Source of the DNA: Parapedobacter luteus | GTDB taxonomy: Bacteria > Bacteroidota > Bacteroidia > Sphingobacteriales > Sphingobacteriaceae | NCBI RefSeq assembly: GCF_900168055.1 | Contig: NZ_FUYS01000003.1 | Span: 186,001 to 250,000, forward strand | Direction of reading: 5' to 3' | DNA length: 64,000 nucleotides | Part shown: in pieces, positions 53,669 to 63,345 of the stretch | Numbering within the stretch: the first letter of the stretch is position 1 | Layout: each line of letters opens with the position of its first letter | Made by a program: the position numbers and the translations under genes | The notes under the pieces: generated by a model | Told to the model about the DNA's origin: nothing | What the model saw: the letters and a program-made list of their open reading frames with translations, nothing else | The model's database searches: none

Positions 53669-55168
53669 TTAGCTATTCATACTAATCAAGAACTCTTCAT
53701 TGGATTTAGTCCCCCGCATTTGAGCCAAGAGGAATTCCATCGCTTCGGTTGAGTTCATATCCGCAAGGTGGTTGCGTAGCACCCATATCCGCTGAAGGGT
53801 TTCACGGTCATTAAGCAAGTCGTCCCTACGCGTGCTCGATGCGATAAGATCAATGGCAGGGAATATCCGCTTGTTAGACAGCTTACGATCCAATTGCAGC
53901 TCCATGTTGCCGGTACCTTTGAATTCTTCGAAGATAACCTCATCCATCTTGGAGCCGGTATCAATCAGCGCTGTCGCCAATATCGTTAATGATCCGCCAT
54001 GCTCAATATTACGCGCTGCGCCAAAGAAGCGTTTCGGTTTGTGAAGCGCGTTGGCGTCTACACCACCCGACAGGATTTTTCCAGAAGCTGGCGCCACCGT
54101 GTTATAAGCCCGCGCTAAACGGGTGATCGAATCCAGCAAAATAACCACGTCATGCCCACATTCAACCATCCGTTTTGCTTTTTCCAACACAATATTAGCA
54201 ATTTTCACATGCCTCTCCGCAGGCTCATCGAAGGTGGAGGAGACCACTTCGGCGCGGACACTCCGTGCCATGTCGGTAACTTCCTCGGGACGTTCGTCAA
54301 TCAAGAGAATAATCAAGTAGACTTCAGGATGGTTTTTAGCGATGGCATTTGCCACATCCTTCAACAACATGGTTTTACCTGTTTTAGGCTGCGCCACAAT
54401 GAGACCGCGTTGCCCTTTACCAATGGGCGTGAATAAGTCCATGATTCGGGTGGAGTAATTACCCGGTCCCGTAAACAGCTTTAACCGTTCTGTCGGAAAT
54501 AACGGTGTAAGAAAATCAAACGGTACACGATCACGTACATCTGCCGGGTTTTGCCCGTTAATGGCCTCAACTCTTACCAGTGGAAAATATTTCTCTCCTT
54601 CTTTCGGCGGGCGAATGCTCCCCCGCACGGTATCACCTGTTTTTAGTCCAAAAAGTTTAATCTGAGATTGGGAGACATAAATATCGTCAGGCGAAGTCAG
54701 GTAATTATAATCCGATGAACGGAGAAAACCATAACCATCTGGCATGATTTCCAACACGCCCTCATTAACGATGACATTATCAAAGTCGAGGCTAGTTGTA
54801 GGTCCTTCAATCTTGCTTCCGTTGGCCGGCTTCTGCACCGGAGATTGATCAGTCCGAGATTCACTCGCCACAGGCGCCGCGGTTTCCCGCTCATCGCTTA
54901 AGGACTCCTCTTTAGTGCTTCTGACACTTACAGGTTCGGCAGCCTTTACGGTGCGTACCCGTTTCCGCGGCCTGTCATCGGCCTCTTTTTCATCATTGCC
55001 CGTACTAACTTCTTCCTTTGCCGCCTTCCTCGCTTCCTCCTCGCCTGTTTCTACAATCTTCCTAACCAACTCTTGCTTTCGAAGTTTATCCGCATCGGGG
55101 ATGCCAATTAGCCTCGCTATCTCACGTAGCTCGGACACGAGCTTCGCGTTTAATTCATTAATATTCAT
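53669..55168 (-). CDS. rho: Transcription termination factor Rho
   Basis: The protein has 499 residues. The N-terminal Rho_N SAP-like helices (L-V-S-E-L-R-E-I-A) are followed by a charged low-complexity insertion at about 45-130, typical for Bacteroidota. The RNA-binding cold-shock fold has P-D-G-Y-G-F-L-R. Walker A is A-Q-P-K-T-G-K-T, with [12 protein letters not shown] nearby. It unwinds RNA:DNA hybrids to stop transcription. ATG at 55168 is used; a preceding in-frame TTG exists. pssA follows by 45 nt. Confidence 0.97.
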   Translation of the reverse strand: MNINELNAKLVSELREIARLIGIPDADKLRKQELVRKIVETGEEEARKAAKEEVSTGNDEKEADDRPRKRVRTVKAAEPVSVRSTKEESLSDERETAAPVASESRTDQSPVQKPANGSKIEGPTTSLDFDNVIVNEGVLEIMPDGYGFLRSSDYNYLTSPDDIYVSQSQIKLFGLKTGDTVRGSIRPPKEGEKYFPLVRVEAINGQNPADVRDRVPFDFLTPLFPTERLKLFTGPGNYSTRIMDLFTPIGKGQRGLIVAQPKTGKTMLLKDVANAIAKNHPEVYLIILLIDERPEEVTDMARSVRAEVVSSTFDEPAERHVKIANIVLEKAKRMVECGHDVVILLDSITRLARAYNTVAPASGKILSGGVDANALHKPKRFFGAARNIEHGGSLTILATALIDTGSKMDEVIFEEFKGTGNMELQLDRKLSNKRIFPAIDLIASSTRRDDLLNDRETLQRIWVLRNHLADMNSTEAMEFLLAQMRGTKSNEEFLISMNS

Positions 55169-55592
55169 CAACTATTATTATATAATATAAGGATTTTTTA
55201 ATAAAAAAGGGTTTTGCTGTTTTACACAGAAATTTATCCACTTTGCCCAGCCACACATCTTTAAATAACAATGATTCAGCATTTTGGTCTTCAGAAATCA
55301 AAGATTTTCGATGAAGTGTTAGGATAAATTTTGAGAATACTGCGCAAAGTAAAGGAATACATTTGGATTTTCAAAAAAATATTTTAAAATAAAAAACGCC
55401 TATTCCGGGAATAAAATTATCCTGTATGCCGTCCAATTCTTACTAAGCCTATCATTCAAAAGTAACGAGCTGTCTATCAATCAGGTAAAACGATTTATTA
55501 AAAGGAACAACGTAAAAATACCGAAAAAGTTTGAATAATTGCCTGTAAAAGCCCTATGTTAGTCAAAATTTTTTGGTTTACCTGTATTTGAT
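55169..55592. other. AT-rich divergent intergenic region, 424 nt
   Basis: It separates rho from the divergent sugar transporter gene. It holds a 13-nt palindrome TATTCCGGGAATA at 55401-55413. The complement of the CAAAGTAA near 55345 is a one-mismatch -10 for rho that would give a long leader. TGTATTTG just before the transporter ATG is a one-mismatch -10. No gene or RNA is recognised. Confidence 0.4.
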
Positions 55593-57215
55593 ATGACTAC
55601 TGCATCCAATAAAAGCTATGCGTCAGCACTGTATTCGTTGACGATGGTATTTTTCTTTTGGGGATTTTTGGCTGGAGCCAACGGCGTATTTATTCCGTTC
55701 TGTAAATCACATTTCGATCTTACCCAATTCGAGTCTCAGTTAATCGATTCATCGTTTTACGGTGCCTATTACATTGGCTCCCTGTTGTTATATCTTTACT
55801 CAAGCCGTGTAGGATACGATTTCCTGAATAGAATCGGCTATAAAAAGGGTATCATTTATGGATTATTGATATCGGTGATTGGCGCAGTATGCATGATTCC
55901 AGCAGTAAATAGCTCGCAATATATCTTCATATTGATGGCGTTTTTTGTGATTGCTTTGGGATTTTCCCTGCAACAGACCGCAGCAAATCCGTTTGCTGTT
56001 GCATTGGGCGATCCAGCTACCGGAGCGCACCGCTTAAGTTTAGCTGGTGGGATTAATTCGTTTGGCACCACGATCGGCCCTATCATTATTACACTGATCC
56101 TGTTTGGTACCGTCGTAGCAACACCTGAACAGGTGGCTAATGCGCCCATCAGCTCGATTAATATTTTATATATCATATTGGCCGGTGTATTCTTGTTGGT
56201 CGCCGCATTTTTTGCCATCAAGGATATGCCCAGGGTTACTTCTGATGAAGAGCCCGAACACAGCAGTAAACTCACCAGAGCTTTGTTGGCCATTACCGTG
56301 TCGCTATTGGCACTGATAATTATCGGCTTCACGCTTCCTGAACACTTCGGACATAACAGCACTTTAGCATTGCTTATCATAGCGCTATTATCGGTGGTGA
56401 TAATATTATTCTTTTCGAACAGTGCCGCACAAAAGGATGGTAGTGGCTGGGGTGCAATGAAATATCCTCAGCTTACGTTAGGCATGCTGGCAATTTTCGT
56501 TTACGTAGGCGTGGAAGTAACCATACAAAGCAATTTAGGCGCTTTATTAAAAACACCCGAATTTGGCGGATACGATGAATCCCAAATTTCGCATTTCATT
56601 TCCCTTTACTGGGGAAGTTTAATGATTGGCCGTTGGATGGGAGCGGTCACCGTTTTTAAAATGAGCAAGCGCATGCGTATGTTGTTGAGTGTAGCCGTTC
56701 CTTATCTGGCGTTTGGGGTAATTTTGGCTGTAAACCGTATCAGCGGTCGCGATGTGTCTGATTTATACATCTACGCGGTCTGCATTGCTGTGATGATAGG
56801 GGCTAATTTCTGGGCGCAGGCAAAACCAGCCAAATTATTGATGGCGTTGGGCATATTGGGGGTAGTAGCCATGCTGATTGGGCTGTATACTGACGGAGAA
56901 ATAGGAATATTTGCCTTCATCAGCGGAGGGCTCGTCTGCTCCATCATGTGGCCAAGTATTTTTGCGCTAAGTATTACCGGCCTGGGAAAATATACCAGCC
57001 AAGGCTCGGCGTTGCTTATCATGATGATTTTAGGCGGTGCTATAATCCCTCCTTTGCAGGGAAGCATTGCCGACGTTTTACATGATATCCACTTATCATA
57101 TTGGGTACCGGTGGTGTGCTTCGCGTATCTTGCATTCTTTGCCTGGAAAGTCTCGGATATCCTCAAAAAACAAGGACACGACATTGAAAACATCAATACA
57201 GAGGGTGGCCATTAG
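55593..57215 (+). CDS. MFS sugar transporter, NagP/FucP-like
   Basis: The protein has 540 residues and about 14 hydrophobic helices. The family text [21 protein letters not shown] and L-Q-Q-T-A-A-N-P-F matches the FHS group that includes FucP, GluP and NagP. A BadF-type amino-sugar kinase follows 143 nt downstream, so N-acetylglucosamine or N-acetylmuramate uptake is the best guess. It is at the inner membrane. Confidence 0.88.
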   Translation: MTTASNKSYASALYSLTMVFFFWGFLAGANGVFIPFCKSHFDLTQFESQLIDSSFYGAYYIGSLLLYLYSSRVGYDFLNRIGYKKGIIYGLLISVIGAVCMIPAVNSSQYIFILMAFFVIALGFSLQQTAANPFAVALGDPATGAHRLSLAGGINSFGTTIGPIIITLILFGTVVATPEQVANAPISSINILYIILAGVFLLVAAFFAIKDMPRVTSDEEPEHSSKLTRALLAITVSLLALIIIGFTLPEHFGHNSTLALLIIALLSVVIILFFSNSAAQKDGSGWGAMKYPQLTLGMLAIFVYVGVEVTIQSNLGALLKTPEFGGYDESQISHFISLYWGSLMIGRWMGAVTVFKMSKRMRMLLSVAVPYLAFGVILAVNRISGRDVSDLYIYAVCIAVMIGANFWAQAKPAKLLMALGILGVVAMLIGLYTDGEIGIFAFISGGLVCSIMWPSIFALSITGLGKYTSQGSALLIMMILGGAIIPPLQGSIADVLHDIHLSYWVPVVCFAYLAFFAWKVSDILKKQGHDIENINTEGGH

Positions 57216-57358
57216 TAAGGCAGCTGCAGGCGGGCGGAAAAAGATTTTCAAATAAGCGGGGCGATAATGTTTTTTTTTTCGGGGAAAACTGTATTTTCGG
57301 CGCATATAATTTGGATGGATATCATTAACTAAAACACCAACAAACTAAGACCCAACAA

Positions 57359-58213
57359 ATGATTATTATTGCAGACGGAGGATCAACCAAAACCAATTGG
57401 TGCTTGCTGGATAACGCTGGAAAAAAGGTGTATTTCAACACTGAAGGCTATAACCCGTATTTTGTAAATAGTGAGTATATTGTAAATTCACTAAAAAAGG
57501 GCCTCCCTAAAGACTTGCCGTATGACCAAATCGCCGAAGTAAATTACTATGGCGCTGGCGTACACAACGAAGAAAAGGCCAGCGTTGTCGTCGAAGCACT
57601 TAAACAAGTGTTCGTTAATTCTCATGTGTTTGTCGGGCATGATCTGTTGGCCGCTGCCCGGGCGCTGCTCGGTGATAAAGCGGGATTTGCGGCTATCTTG
57701 GGTACAGGTACCAATACCTGTGTATACAATGGCGAGGAAATCATCCATAATATCGATTCGGCAGCTTACATTTTAGGCGATGAAGGCAGTGGTTGTTATA
57801 TCGGCAAAAAATTGCTTACTGATTACATCCGAGGGTATATGCCCGAAGACGTCCGGGAAATTTTTTGGGAAACCTATAAATTAACCCCCGATGATGTCAT
57901 GGATGCCGTATATACCAAACCATTAGCCAACCGTTTTTGTGCCAGTTTCAGTAAATTTGTGTATGATGTTACGGTGAATATCAACTATTCGCGCGGCATC
58001 GTACAAGTATCCTTTGATGACTTTTTCCGCAATCTGGTGTCTCGCTACCCCGATTATCAAAGCTACACATTTAATTGTATCGGCTCCGTTGGATACAATT
58101 TCCGAAATGTACTGGAGGAGACAGCTATCCAATACGGCATGAAGGTGGGCAGAATCGTACGTTCACCGATAGATGACTTAGTGCAGTATCACATCAATAA
58201 GTCTGTTCGATAA
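57359..58213 (+). CDS. BadF/BadG-type ATPase, probable N-acetylglucosamine kinase
   Basis: The protein has 284 residues of the ASKHA fold: phosphate-1 I-I-A-D-G-G-S-T-K-T-N-W, phosphate-2 I-L-G-T-G-T-N-T and adenosine-side G-D-E-G-S-G-C-Y-I-G. The group includes Bacteroidota N-acetylglucosamine/N-acetylmuramate kinases (MurK-like). It would phosphorylate the sugar imported by the upstream transporter. A terminator-like hairpin follows. The substrate is inferred from family and context. Confidence 0.87.
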   Translation: MIIIADGGSTKTNWCLLDNAGKKVYFNTEGYNPYFVNSEYIVNSLKKGLPKDLPYDQIAEVNYYGAGVHNEEKASVVVEALKQVFVNSHVFVGHDLLAAARALLGDKAGFAAILGTGTNTCVYNGEEIIHNIDSAAYILGDEGSGCYIGKKLLTDYIRGYMPEDVREIFWETYKLTPDDVMDAVYTKPLANRFCASFSKFVYDVTVNINYSRGIVQVSFDDFFRNLVSRYPDYQSYTFNCIGSVGYNFRNVLEETAIQYGMKVGRIVRSPIDDLVQYHINKSVR

Positions 58214-58235
58214 GCACGAAAGATATCTTAAAACG

Positions 58236-58273
58236 AAGAAGGCTGAAAATACACAGTGTGGACAGCCTTCTTT
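58236..58273 (+). terminator. Terminator after BadF-type kinase gene
   Basis: AAGAAGGCTG (58236-58245) pairs with CAGCCTTCTT (58263-58272) across a 17-nt loop. The T-run is only three long, so strength is uncertain. Confidence 0.6.
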
Positions 58274-58330
58274 GTACAACCACCTTACCCGCCGCAAGCG
58301 CAACGCACATAGGTACCGCCGGTAAGGGAC

Positions 58331-59014
58331 CTATAATACGAGCTCATCGCCAATTGCCAATAGGTGCAGATTGAGACCTGCATCCGCGAATTTCTGCTTG
58401 GCTGCCTCCCTATCAATGGTAATAGGCGGAAATGTATCGTAGTGAATACCGATGATATTTTTACAGTTAATAAACTGACTGGCTATGATGGCGTCGTCTA
58501 CATCCATGGTAAAGTGTCCTCCTATTGGCAAAAAGGCCCAGTCAAGTCCTACATGTGCCAGCAGTTTCATCTCCATAGTTAATCCCGTATCCCCCGCAAA
58601 ATATATTTTCTTTCCACCGCTCTGCAGCACATACCCCGCCGGAACGCCCGCATACTGCCCGTCGGGGGCGATGTTTGTATGTAAAGCATACACCATCTTG
58701 ACGCTTCCAAACGTGGTCTGGACGGTGCCGCCAAAATTGAACGGAACAATATCCGACTCCGGAATATCCTGACGGCTGGCCCACATAGCTGTTTCCACTA
58801 CCGCCAACACTTTGGCCCCGCTGTTTTTCTGTATAGCCGCCACATCGGCTACGTGGTCGTCGTGAGCATGGCTTAGGATAATATAGTCGGGTTTCAGACT
58901 GTTAATGTCAATGTGGCGCGCATTTGGATTAGGACTGATAAAGGGATCGAACAATGCCGTCGCCCCCTCCAAATGAAGTGCTACACTGGAATGTCCGTAA
59001 TAAATTGCTTTCAT
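58331..59014 (-). CDS. UPF0173 metal-dependent hydrolase
   Basis: The protein has 227 residues and a metallo-beta-lactamase fold. The metal motif is L-S-H-A-H-D-D-H-V-A-D, followed by A-G-D-T-G-L and G-G-H-F-T-M. The C-terminal G-I-H-Y-D-T-F-P-P is the UPF0173 hallmark. The substrate is unknown for this family. It lies 33 nt downstream of ybaB and may share a transcript. Confidence 0.93.
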   Translation of the reverse strand: MKAIYYGHSSVALHLEGATALFDPFISPNPNARHIDINSLKPDYIILSHAHDDHVADVAAIQKNSGAKVLAVVETAMWASRQDIPESDIVPFNFGGTVQTTFGSVKMVYALHTNIAPDGQYAGVPAGYVLQSGGKKIYFAGDTGLTMEMKLLAHVGLDWAFLPIGGHFTMDVDDAIIASQFINCKNIIGIHYDTFPPITIDREAAKQKFADAGLNLHLLAIGDELVL

Positions 59015-59047
59015 GGCTATTCTCGATTATAAATTCAATAAAATGTA

Positions 59048-59356
59048 CTACGATTGGCCAAACAATCCGCCAAGTCCGCCCAGCATATCCTTGGTCGCGG
59101 CTTGCATTTCCGTCTGGCTGATGTTATCAGCTTGCCGCATTGCATGGTTCATGGCTACGGCAAGCAGCTCTTCCAGCTCTTCCTTATTCGCATTGGATAG
59201 AAATACCTGATCAATACTCACTTCCGTAACTTCCTTATTCGCCGTTGCAGTTATTTTAATAAGTCCCCCTTCAGCTTCTCCCCTCACGATGATATTATCC
59301 AATCGTTTTTTGATCTCCTCGGCTTTCTGCCGGGCTTCCAACAGTTTATCAAACAT
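59048..59356 (-). CDS. YbaB/EbfC family nucleoid-associated protein
   Basis: The 102-residue protein has the YbaB layout. An N-terminal helix holds E-A-R-Q-K-A-E-E-I-K. A central sheet contains K-I-T-A-T-A-N-K-E-V-T-E-V-S-I-D, and an acidic C-terminal helix ends G-G-L-G-G-L-F-G-Q. YbaB dimers bind DNA and are often beside dnaX-recR; here dnaX is 56 kb away. It is probably co-transcribed with the UPF0173 gene. Confidence 0.92.
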   Translation of the reverse strand: MFDKLLEARQKAEEIKKRLDNIIVRGEAEGGLIKITATANKEVTEVSIDQVFLSNANKEELEELLAVAMNHAMRQADNISQTEMQAATKDMLGGLGGLFGQS

Positions 59357-59458
59357 CTTAATCTAATTTATGGCCCTAAAAATACGGAATCTTATGTAAA
59401 TATAAATACGGAAGACACCGCGCTTCTAAAGGAAACGAGAATAAGGCAAACTTTGTTT

Positions 59459-59926
59459 TTATCTTTTCCGTTCTGCGACAACGACAGCAATGACGAAGCA
59501 TGTAATGACATTGGTCAATGCCGTGGAGACGGTAGTTGTAGACAAGTAAACAGGCAGCGAAAAACGCTCGCTGGCCAGATGACTGTCTACCTCCTTGACC
59601 TCAATTGAAAATCGTGTCATATGTTCTAAAAAGGCAGGATTTATCACCACACAGTACACATACCATACCAGGGGACATAAACATGTGGCCACCAAACTGA
59701 TACCCAACCCTTTTGCAAATACCCTCCGAAAACTCAACCGGCCATTAGGTTGGTCTGCACCGCCCCGTATTCCACGGTACAGGATATAAACCGACGGTAC
59801 AGCAAAAAAATAAGACAAATACTCGTGGTAGCGGATATACCGATCGTGGAGGCCTACCAACCATTCAATCACCACCCACAAAAAGATGGCTAATGCAAAA
59901 AGTATCCCATACTTAATCGTATGCAT
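59459..59926 (-). CDS. DUF4199-like membrane protein
   Basis: The protein has 155 residues with about four membrane helices, at 5-23, 38-52, 73-95 and 128-150. The pattern Y-G-I-L-F-A-L-A-I-F near the N-terminus, a Gly-rich loop (R-G-G-A-D-Q-P-N-G-R-L-S-F-R) and the F-A-K-G-L-G segment are typical of DUF4199 proteins. No activity is known. The gene follows the lipoprotein gene by 14 nt. Confidence 0.65.
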   Translation of the reverse strand: MHTIKYGILFALAIFLWVVIEWLVGLHDRYIRYHEYLSYFFAVPSVYILYRGIRGGADQPNGRLSFRRVFAKGLGISLVATCLCPLVWYVYCVVINPAFLEHMTRFSIEVKEVDSHLASERFSLPVYLSTTTVSTALTNVITCFVIAVVVAERKR

Positions 59927-59940
59927 AATCTCTCTATCGT

Positions 59941-60876
59941 TTATGATGCCTTTCCCTGCACCCTGAGGTAAACCACACTATTATGCGGCAGGCCCAACGT
60001 GGTAGCCGGCGTGACATCCAAAAGGTTTTGAAGATACACATCGATGATACCAGACAATACTCGCCTTCGTGATTCTTCAAATTCAGGCATGACAAAAAAT
60101 TTACCCAAACGAAGCTTTCCATCGGGACCGACCAACATCGAGAACGTATAGTCGAAATCTTTATATGCTCTGTGGATAACAATATCGTATTCCGGATATA
60201 GATACGCATAAGCCGGCGATCGCCCCATCACTTCAAGGCTATCGTACCGCCTGCGCTTGATTTCCAACAATGGGCTTTTGCTCACCAGCTTAGGACAATT
60301 CTTAGAAGAGAATGAACTATCCACATTGGCTGGATTGTTGTTGGCTCGTTGTACCATCTTCCGTACAAATAGACTGTCGTACTTACGTGGTTTACGTAGC
60401 TCGGCCAAGGGCGTAGCCAGTTGGTTGAGGTAGTCCTTGGAATAAAAGCGCATGTATACGTTCGAACGAATCTTATTTACCTTTAAGCCATCGAGACTGA
60501 GGCGCTGGAGCATCATGCTGTCCGGATGCAGATCAATTACCTTCCAGCTCTCGCGCGCGAAATGGAAAAAGGAGTCATGATCATGCGTAATCTGAAAATT
60601 GAAGGACGAATCGCTTCCCGGCACATAAATCTGAACAGCATCTTCACGGGTAAATTTGATATGCCATTCCGGTTCTTGCACAAAACCGATAGAATCGTAA
60701 GCCAGTCCGTTGTCAAACGAACGCCGCACTTCATAAAAATCGATACCCACGATCGGGACAAAGGACGGTTTTCTTGGATCCTCGTCACCTCTCCCCTCGC
60801 CTGAACAACTAAAAAAGCAATAGGATATCAAGATAAAAAAGACATTAATCGTTATTAAACTATTCGTTACTCGCAT
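59941..60876 (-). CDS. Lipoprotein of unknown function
   Basis: The protein has 311 residues and a lipobox Y-C-F-F-S-C near residue 24. I do not recognise a domain. The mature part is mixed alpha/beta, with many acidic and aromatic residues, and a C-terminal strand region Y-T-F-S-M-L-V-G-P-D-G-K-L-R-L. It appears to be in an operon with the DUF4199-like gene that follows. Confidence 0.55.
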   Translation of the reverse strand: MRVTNSLITINVFFILISYCFFSCSGEGRGDEDPRKPSFVPIVGIDFYEVRRSFDNGLAYDSIGFVQEPEWHIKFTREDAVQIYVPGSDSSFNFQITHDHDSFFHFARESWKVIDLHPDSMMLQRLSLDGLKVNKIRSNVYMRFYSKDYLNQLATPLAELRKPRKYDSLFVRKMVQRANNNPANVDSSFSSKNCPKLVSKSPLLEIKRRRYDSLEVMGRSPAYAYLYPEYDIVIHRAYKDFDYTFSMLVGPDGKLRLGKFFVMPEFEESRRRVLSGIIDVYLQNLLDVTPATTLGLPHNSVVYLRVQGKAS

Positions 60877-61028
60877 GGGACGCTAACCTACTACAAATAC
60901 CAGTAATATCCAATAAATTTTGCTGTTACATTGGCTCATGCACTAATGCGTTGTTGCTTGAACATCAGCAACCAACCACCCGATGCTGGATAATCCGGCG
61001 AAATATAACGTACACTCCTGTTAGCGTT

Positions 61029-61844
61029 TTACGACGATCTGTGAGAATAGCCATCCAGCGCGTTAACCTCCTTTCTGTAAGCTGACGGTAATATTGCATT
61101 TTTAAGCCATGATTTTACCCCAATGACCCCGCTGAATTTATATATACCCAGCATCGCAGTTGCAAAAGGACTTTTCCGGAGGCTCAGCAATTCATTTACT
61201 TTTTCTGGAACCAAAATTGTTTGGACGTGCTTTAAAATGAGAAACCTAAACCAGCCCAAATGCCGCCGGTATTGTCGGTAAAGATCACCGGTGAACGGAC
61301 CATTCGTCATGTTTTCGTGCAAGCCTGATGCCCTCATAAGTAACCAATGGTCGTAATCAGCTGGCAATTCCTTAAGTCGCATGCGCGCACCGACCCGTTT
61401 AAACACATGGTATATCTCTTCTTTTTCGCTTATGCTTAACTTTCTTTCCAACAGTTCATACGATCGAATTGAATAATCGATCAACATTGACAATACATCT
61501 CGATAAGCCCAATCTGGAATATTTTGGCCACGTTTATCTTCCACCTCCTTATGGATGGCAGAAATTTTATCGATGGCACACATCGCATTCTCCTGCTCAG
61601 CAAATACAATCTGACGCGCATAGGAAACTGTCGAGAACAGCCGCTTAAGTGGCTCGGAAGGAAGACGTCCCGTGAAATAAAGCCAGTCAACCGCCTTGTT
61701 CAGAGCAAACTCTGCTGATGCCCCTGCAAAAATCAGTAGAATGGTATCGCCGTTTCCCCAAATTCTGCGGACTATAGAATCTTTGCTCACAAAATACGTT
61801 GTAAGCTTTCCCTGCCTTGCTATCCCCTCAGTTTTATCTTCCAT
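61029..61844 (-). CDS. Oxygenase MpaB family (DUF2236) protein
   Basis: The 271-residue, largely helical protein matches the MpaB/DUF2236 family: I-W-G-N-G-D-T-I-L-L-I-F-A-G-A, then Y-A-R-Q-I-V-F-A and W-A-Y-R-D-V-L-S-M-L-I-D-Y. Family members are heme-dependent oxygenases or latex-clearing-protein relatives; the His/Arg pattern here is only partly clear. No signal peptide is seen. The gene is divergent from the 61929 operon. Confidence 0.75.
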   Translation of the reverse strand: MEDKTEGIARQGKLTTYFVSKDSIVRRIWGNGDTILLIFAGASAEFALNKAVDWLYFTGRLPSEPLKRLFSTVSYARQIVFAEQENAMCAIDKISAIHKEVEDKRGQNIPDWAYRDVLSMLIDYSIRSYELLERKLSISEKEEIYHVFKRVGARMRLKELPADYDHWLLMRASGLHENMTNGPFTGDLYRQYRRHLGWFRFLILKHVQTILVPEKVNELLSLRKSPFATAMLGIYKFSGVIGVKSWLKNAILPSAYRKEVNALDGYSHRSS

Positions 61845-61883
61845 GCCACGGTGATTTCATAAATAAATTTTATGAGTCCTTGC

Positions 61884-61891
61884 AAATTTAA
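61884..61891 (-). promoter_or_regulatory. TAnnTTTG -10 element of the MpaB-like gene
   Basis: The complement of 61884-61891 reads TAAATTTG, about 40 nt upstream of the MpaB-like ATG. It lies just beside the composite site at 61905, so one regulator could affect both divergent genes. Confidence 0.4.
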
Positions 61892-61904
61892 AAATTCTAT
61901 TTAA

Positions 61905-61926
61905 CTTTGAAAAAAAAAGTACTTTT
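61905..61926. promoter_or_regulatory. Composite repeat site, copy 1
   Basis: ACTTTGAAAA starts at 61905 and GTACTTTT ends at 61926. ACTTT (61905-61909) and AAAGT (61916-61920) form an inverted repeat, and ACTTT recurs 16 nt later. It ends 2 nt before the ATG at 61929. A very similar site is at 62891-62913. Confidence 0.55.
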
Positions 61927-61928
61927 AA

Positions 61929-62555
61929 ATGGAAAAGGAAAAGGACTATATTCGGGATATCGCGGAGATCCGCTCCATGATGGAGCGCTCCTCAAAATTT
62001 CTGTCACTTTCTGGTTGGGCGGGTGTCATGGCCGGCATTTATGCAATCATAGGTGTCTACATTGCACATAAACTTTTCCATTTCAATCCCGGGGAAACAG
62101 CGTATACCTCGACAACGCCAGGAAGTTGGCCGGACAATTTCACGAACGTTTTCAGCCTGGCGCTATCTGTGCTGATACTGGCGATAGGAACGGCTATTTT
62201 CTTTTCTTACAATAAAGCAAATAAGCGGAACGAAAAATTGTGGAATCCTACCTCGAGACGATTACTGGTAAACATGGCCATTCCGCTCGTAACAGGCGGA
62301 GTGCTGACCTTCATACTAATCTCGAAGGCCTTACTTGACTTGATTGCACCATTCACGCTTCTATTCTATGGCTTAGCGTTGTATAACGCAGGCAAATTCA
62401 CCTATGGAGAAGTTCGAGTATTGGGTCTTATCGAGATTGGACTTGGTCTGATCGGCGCATACTTCACCGGTACTGGACTGCTATGCTGGGCGATAGGTTT
62501 TGGGGTACTTCACATCATTTACGGCATTTACATTCATTACAAGTACGAACAGTGA
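61929..62555 (+). CDS. Polytopic membrane protein of unknown function
   Basis: The protein has 208 residues. A charged N-terminal helix (I-A-E-I-R-S-M-M-E-R-S-S-K-F) is followed by about six membrane helices, from residue 27 onward, ending with H-I-I-Y-G-I-Y-I-H-Y. I do not recognise a named family. The next gene's GTG overlaps its stop by 4 nt, so it is co-translated with a winged-helix regulator. Confidence 0.75.
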   Translation: MEKEKDYIRDIAEIRSMMERSSKFLSLSGWAGVMAGIYAIIGVYIAHKLFHFNPGETAYTSTTPGSWPDNFTNVFSLALSVLILAIGTAIFFSYNKANKRNEKLWNPTSRRLLVNMAIPLVTGGVLTFILISKALLDLIAPFTLLFYGLALYNAGKFTYGEVRVLGLIEIGLGLIGAYFTGTGLLCWAIGFGVLHIIYGIYIHYKYEQ

Positions 62556-62851
62556 AAGTATCAATCGACGGATTATATAAAGCGTTCGAAAGCAGAATCA
62601 GACTGGGCATCATGTCGGCCTTAGCGGTCAATGATACGCTTGATTTTAATTCACTGAAAGAATTTCTGGGAGTGACCGACGGCAATTTGGCGAGTCATCT
62701 CAAAGCACTGGAAAAAGAGGCCTTTATAAGCCTGGAAAAATCATTTGTCGGGAGAAAACCAAACACAAAATATTTCATAACCAAAGAAGGCAAAAAAGCT
62801 TTCGATAATCACTTAAGAGCATTAGAACAACTCATCAAATCACAGAAGTAA
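62552..62851 (+). CDS. Winged-helix transcriptional regulator
   Basis: The protein has 99 residues. The GTG start lies in a GTGA overlap with the preceding stop; a longer frame to 62483 runs inside that gene and has no family support. A winged HTH of the HTH_34 kind is clear: S-R-I-R-L-G-I-M-S-A-L, F-N-S-L-K-E-F-L-G-V-T-D-G-N-L-A-S-H-L-K-A-L and wing G-R-K-P-N-T-K-Y. No effector domain follows. It is a candidate for binding the composite sites on either side of it. Confidence 0.88.
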   Translation: MKVSIDGLYKAFESRIRLGIMSALAVNDTLDFNSLKEFLGVTDGNLASHLKALEKEAFISLEKSFVGRKPNTKYFITKEGKKAFDNHLRALEQLIKSQK

Positions 62852-62890
62852 TAAACACAGAAACAGCACCGCGTATTTTTTTACCTACTG

Positions 62891-62913
62891 ACTTTGAAAA
62901 GCAAAGCACTTTT
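62891..62913. promoter_or_regulatory. Composite repeat site, copy 2
   Basis: ACTTTGAAAA starts at 62891 and GCACTTTT ends at 62913. CTTTG (62892-62896) and CAAAG (62902-62906) form an inverted repeat, and ACTTT recurs 17 nt later. It lies 43 nt before the ATG at 62956. Confidence 0.55.
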
Positions 62914-62955
62914 AATTCACAACGAAGCTCGACATTTAAAAATTATAATTTTCTC

Positions 62956-63294
62956 ATGGTACAGCAAAAAAAATTAACAACACAGCCAATTCGTGCTACC
63001 GCGTTAGCTAAATGTATGTTATGGGGCGCAGGTATTGCGCTAATCCTGATTTCGCTTTTCTTGTTTGCCGCTGGCGATCCAAATCCGGATTGGGGAAAGC
63101 TATGGATGGTCCGGCCGCTCCTGATCGTTCCTTCTGCCGGCGCAATGGGCGGTATATTTTATTACGTTATGAACCCCATGCGCTACCGGGGTGGCTGGAA
63201 AAAGCTATCAGCGAATCTATTGAGCTTGGTGGTTTATGTCATCGTGCTCTGGCTCGGCACCGTTTTGGGACTGGATGGCACTTGGTGGAATTAA
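62956..63294 (+). CDS. Small membrane protein, unknown
   Basis: The 112-residue protein has three membrane helices at about 22-40, 53-68 and 85-104. The tail is G-L-D-G-T-W-W-N. It starts after composite site 2 and precedes the DUF4153-like gene by 51 nt, likely in one transcript. No family is recognised. Confidence 0.65.
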   Translation: MVQQKKLTTQPIRATALAKCMLWGAGIALILISLFLFAAGDPNPDWGKLWMVRPLLIVPSAGAMGGIFYYVMNPMRYRGGWKKLSANLLSLVVYVIVLWLGTVLGLDGTWWN

Positions 63295-63345
63295 GACGCT
63301 ACTCAAACAACATCCAAATTAAAAAATGCTTAATAAGATAAACTC

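Noticed and set aside
62483-62551. Longer N-terminus for the winged-helix regulator
   Set aside because: The extra 23 codons lie inside the preceding gene; the GTG in the GTGA overlap gives the normal family length.
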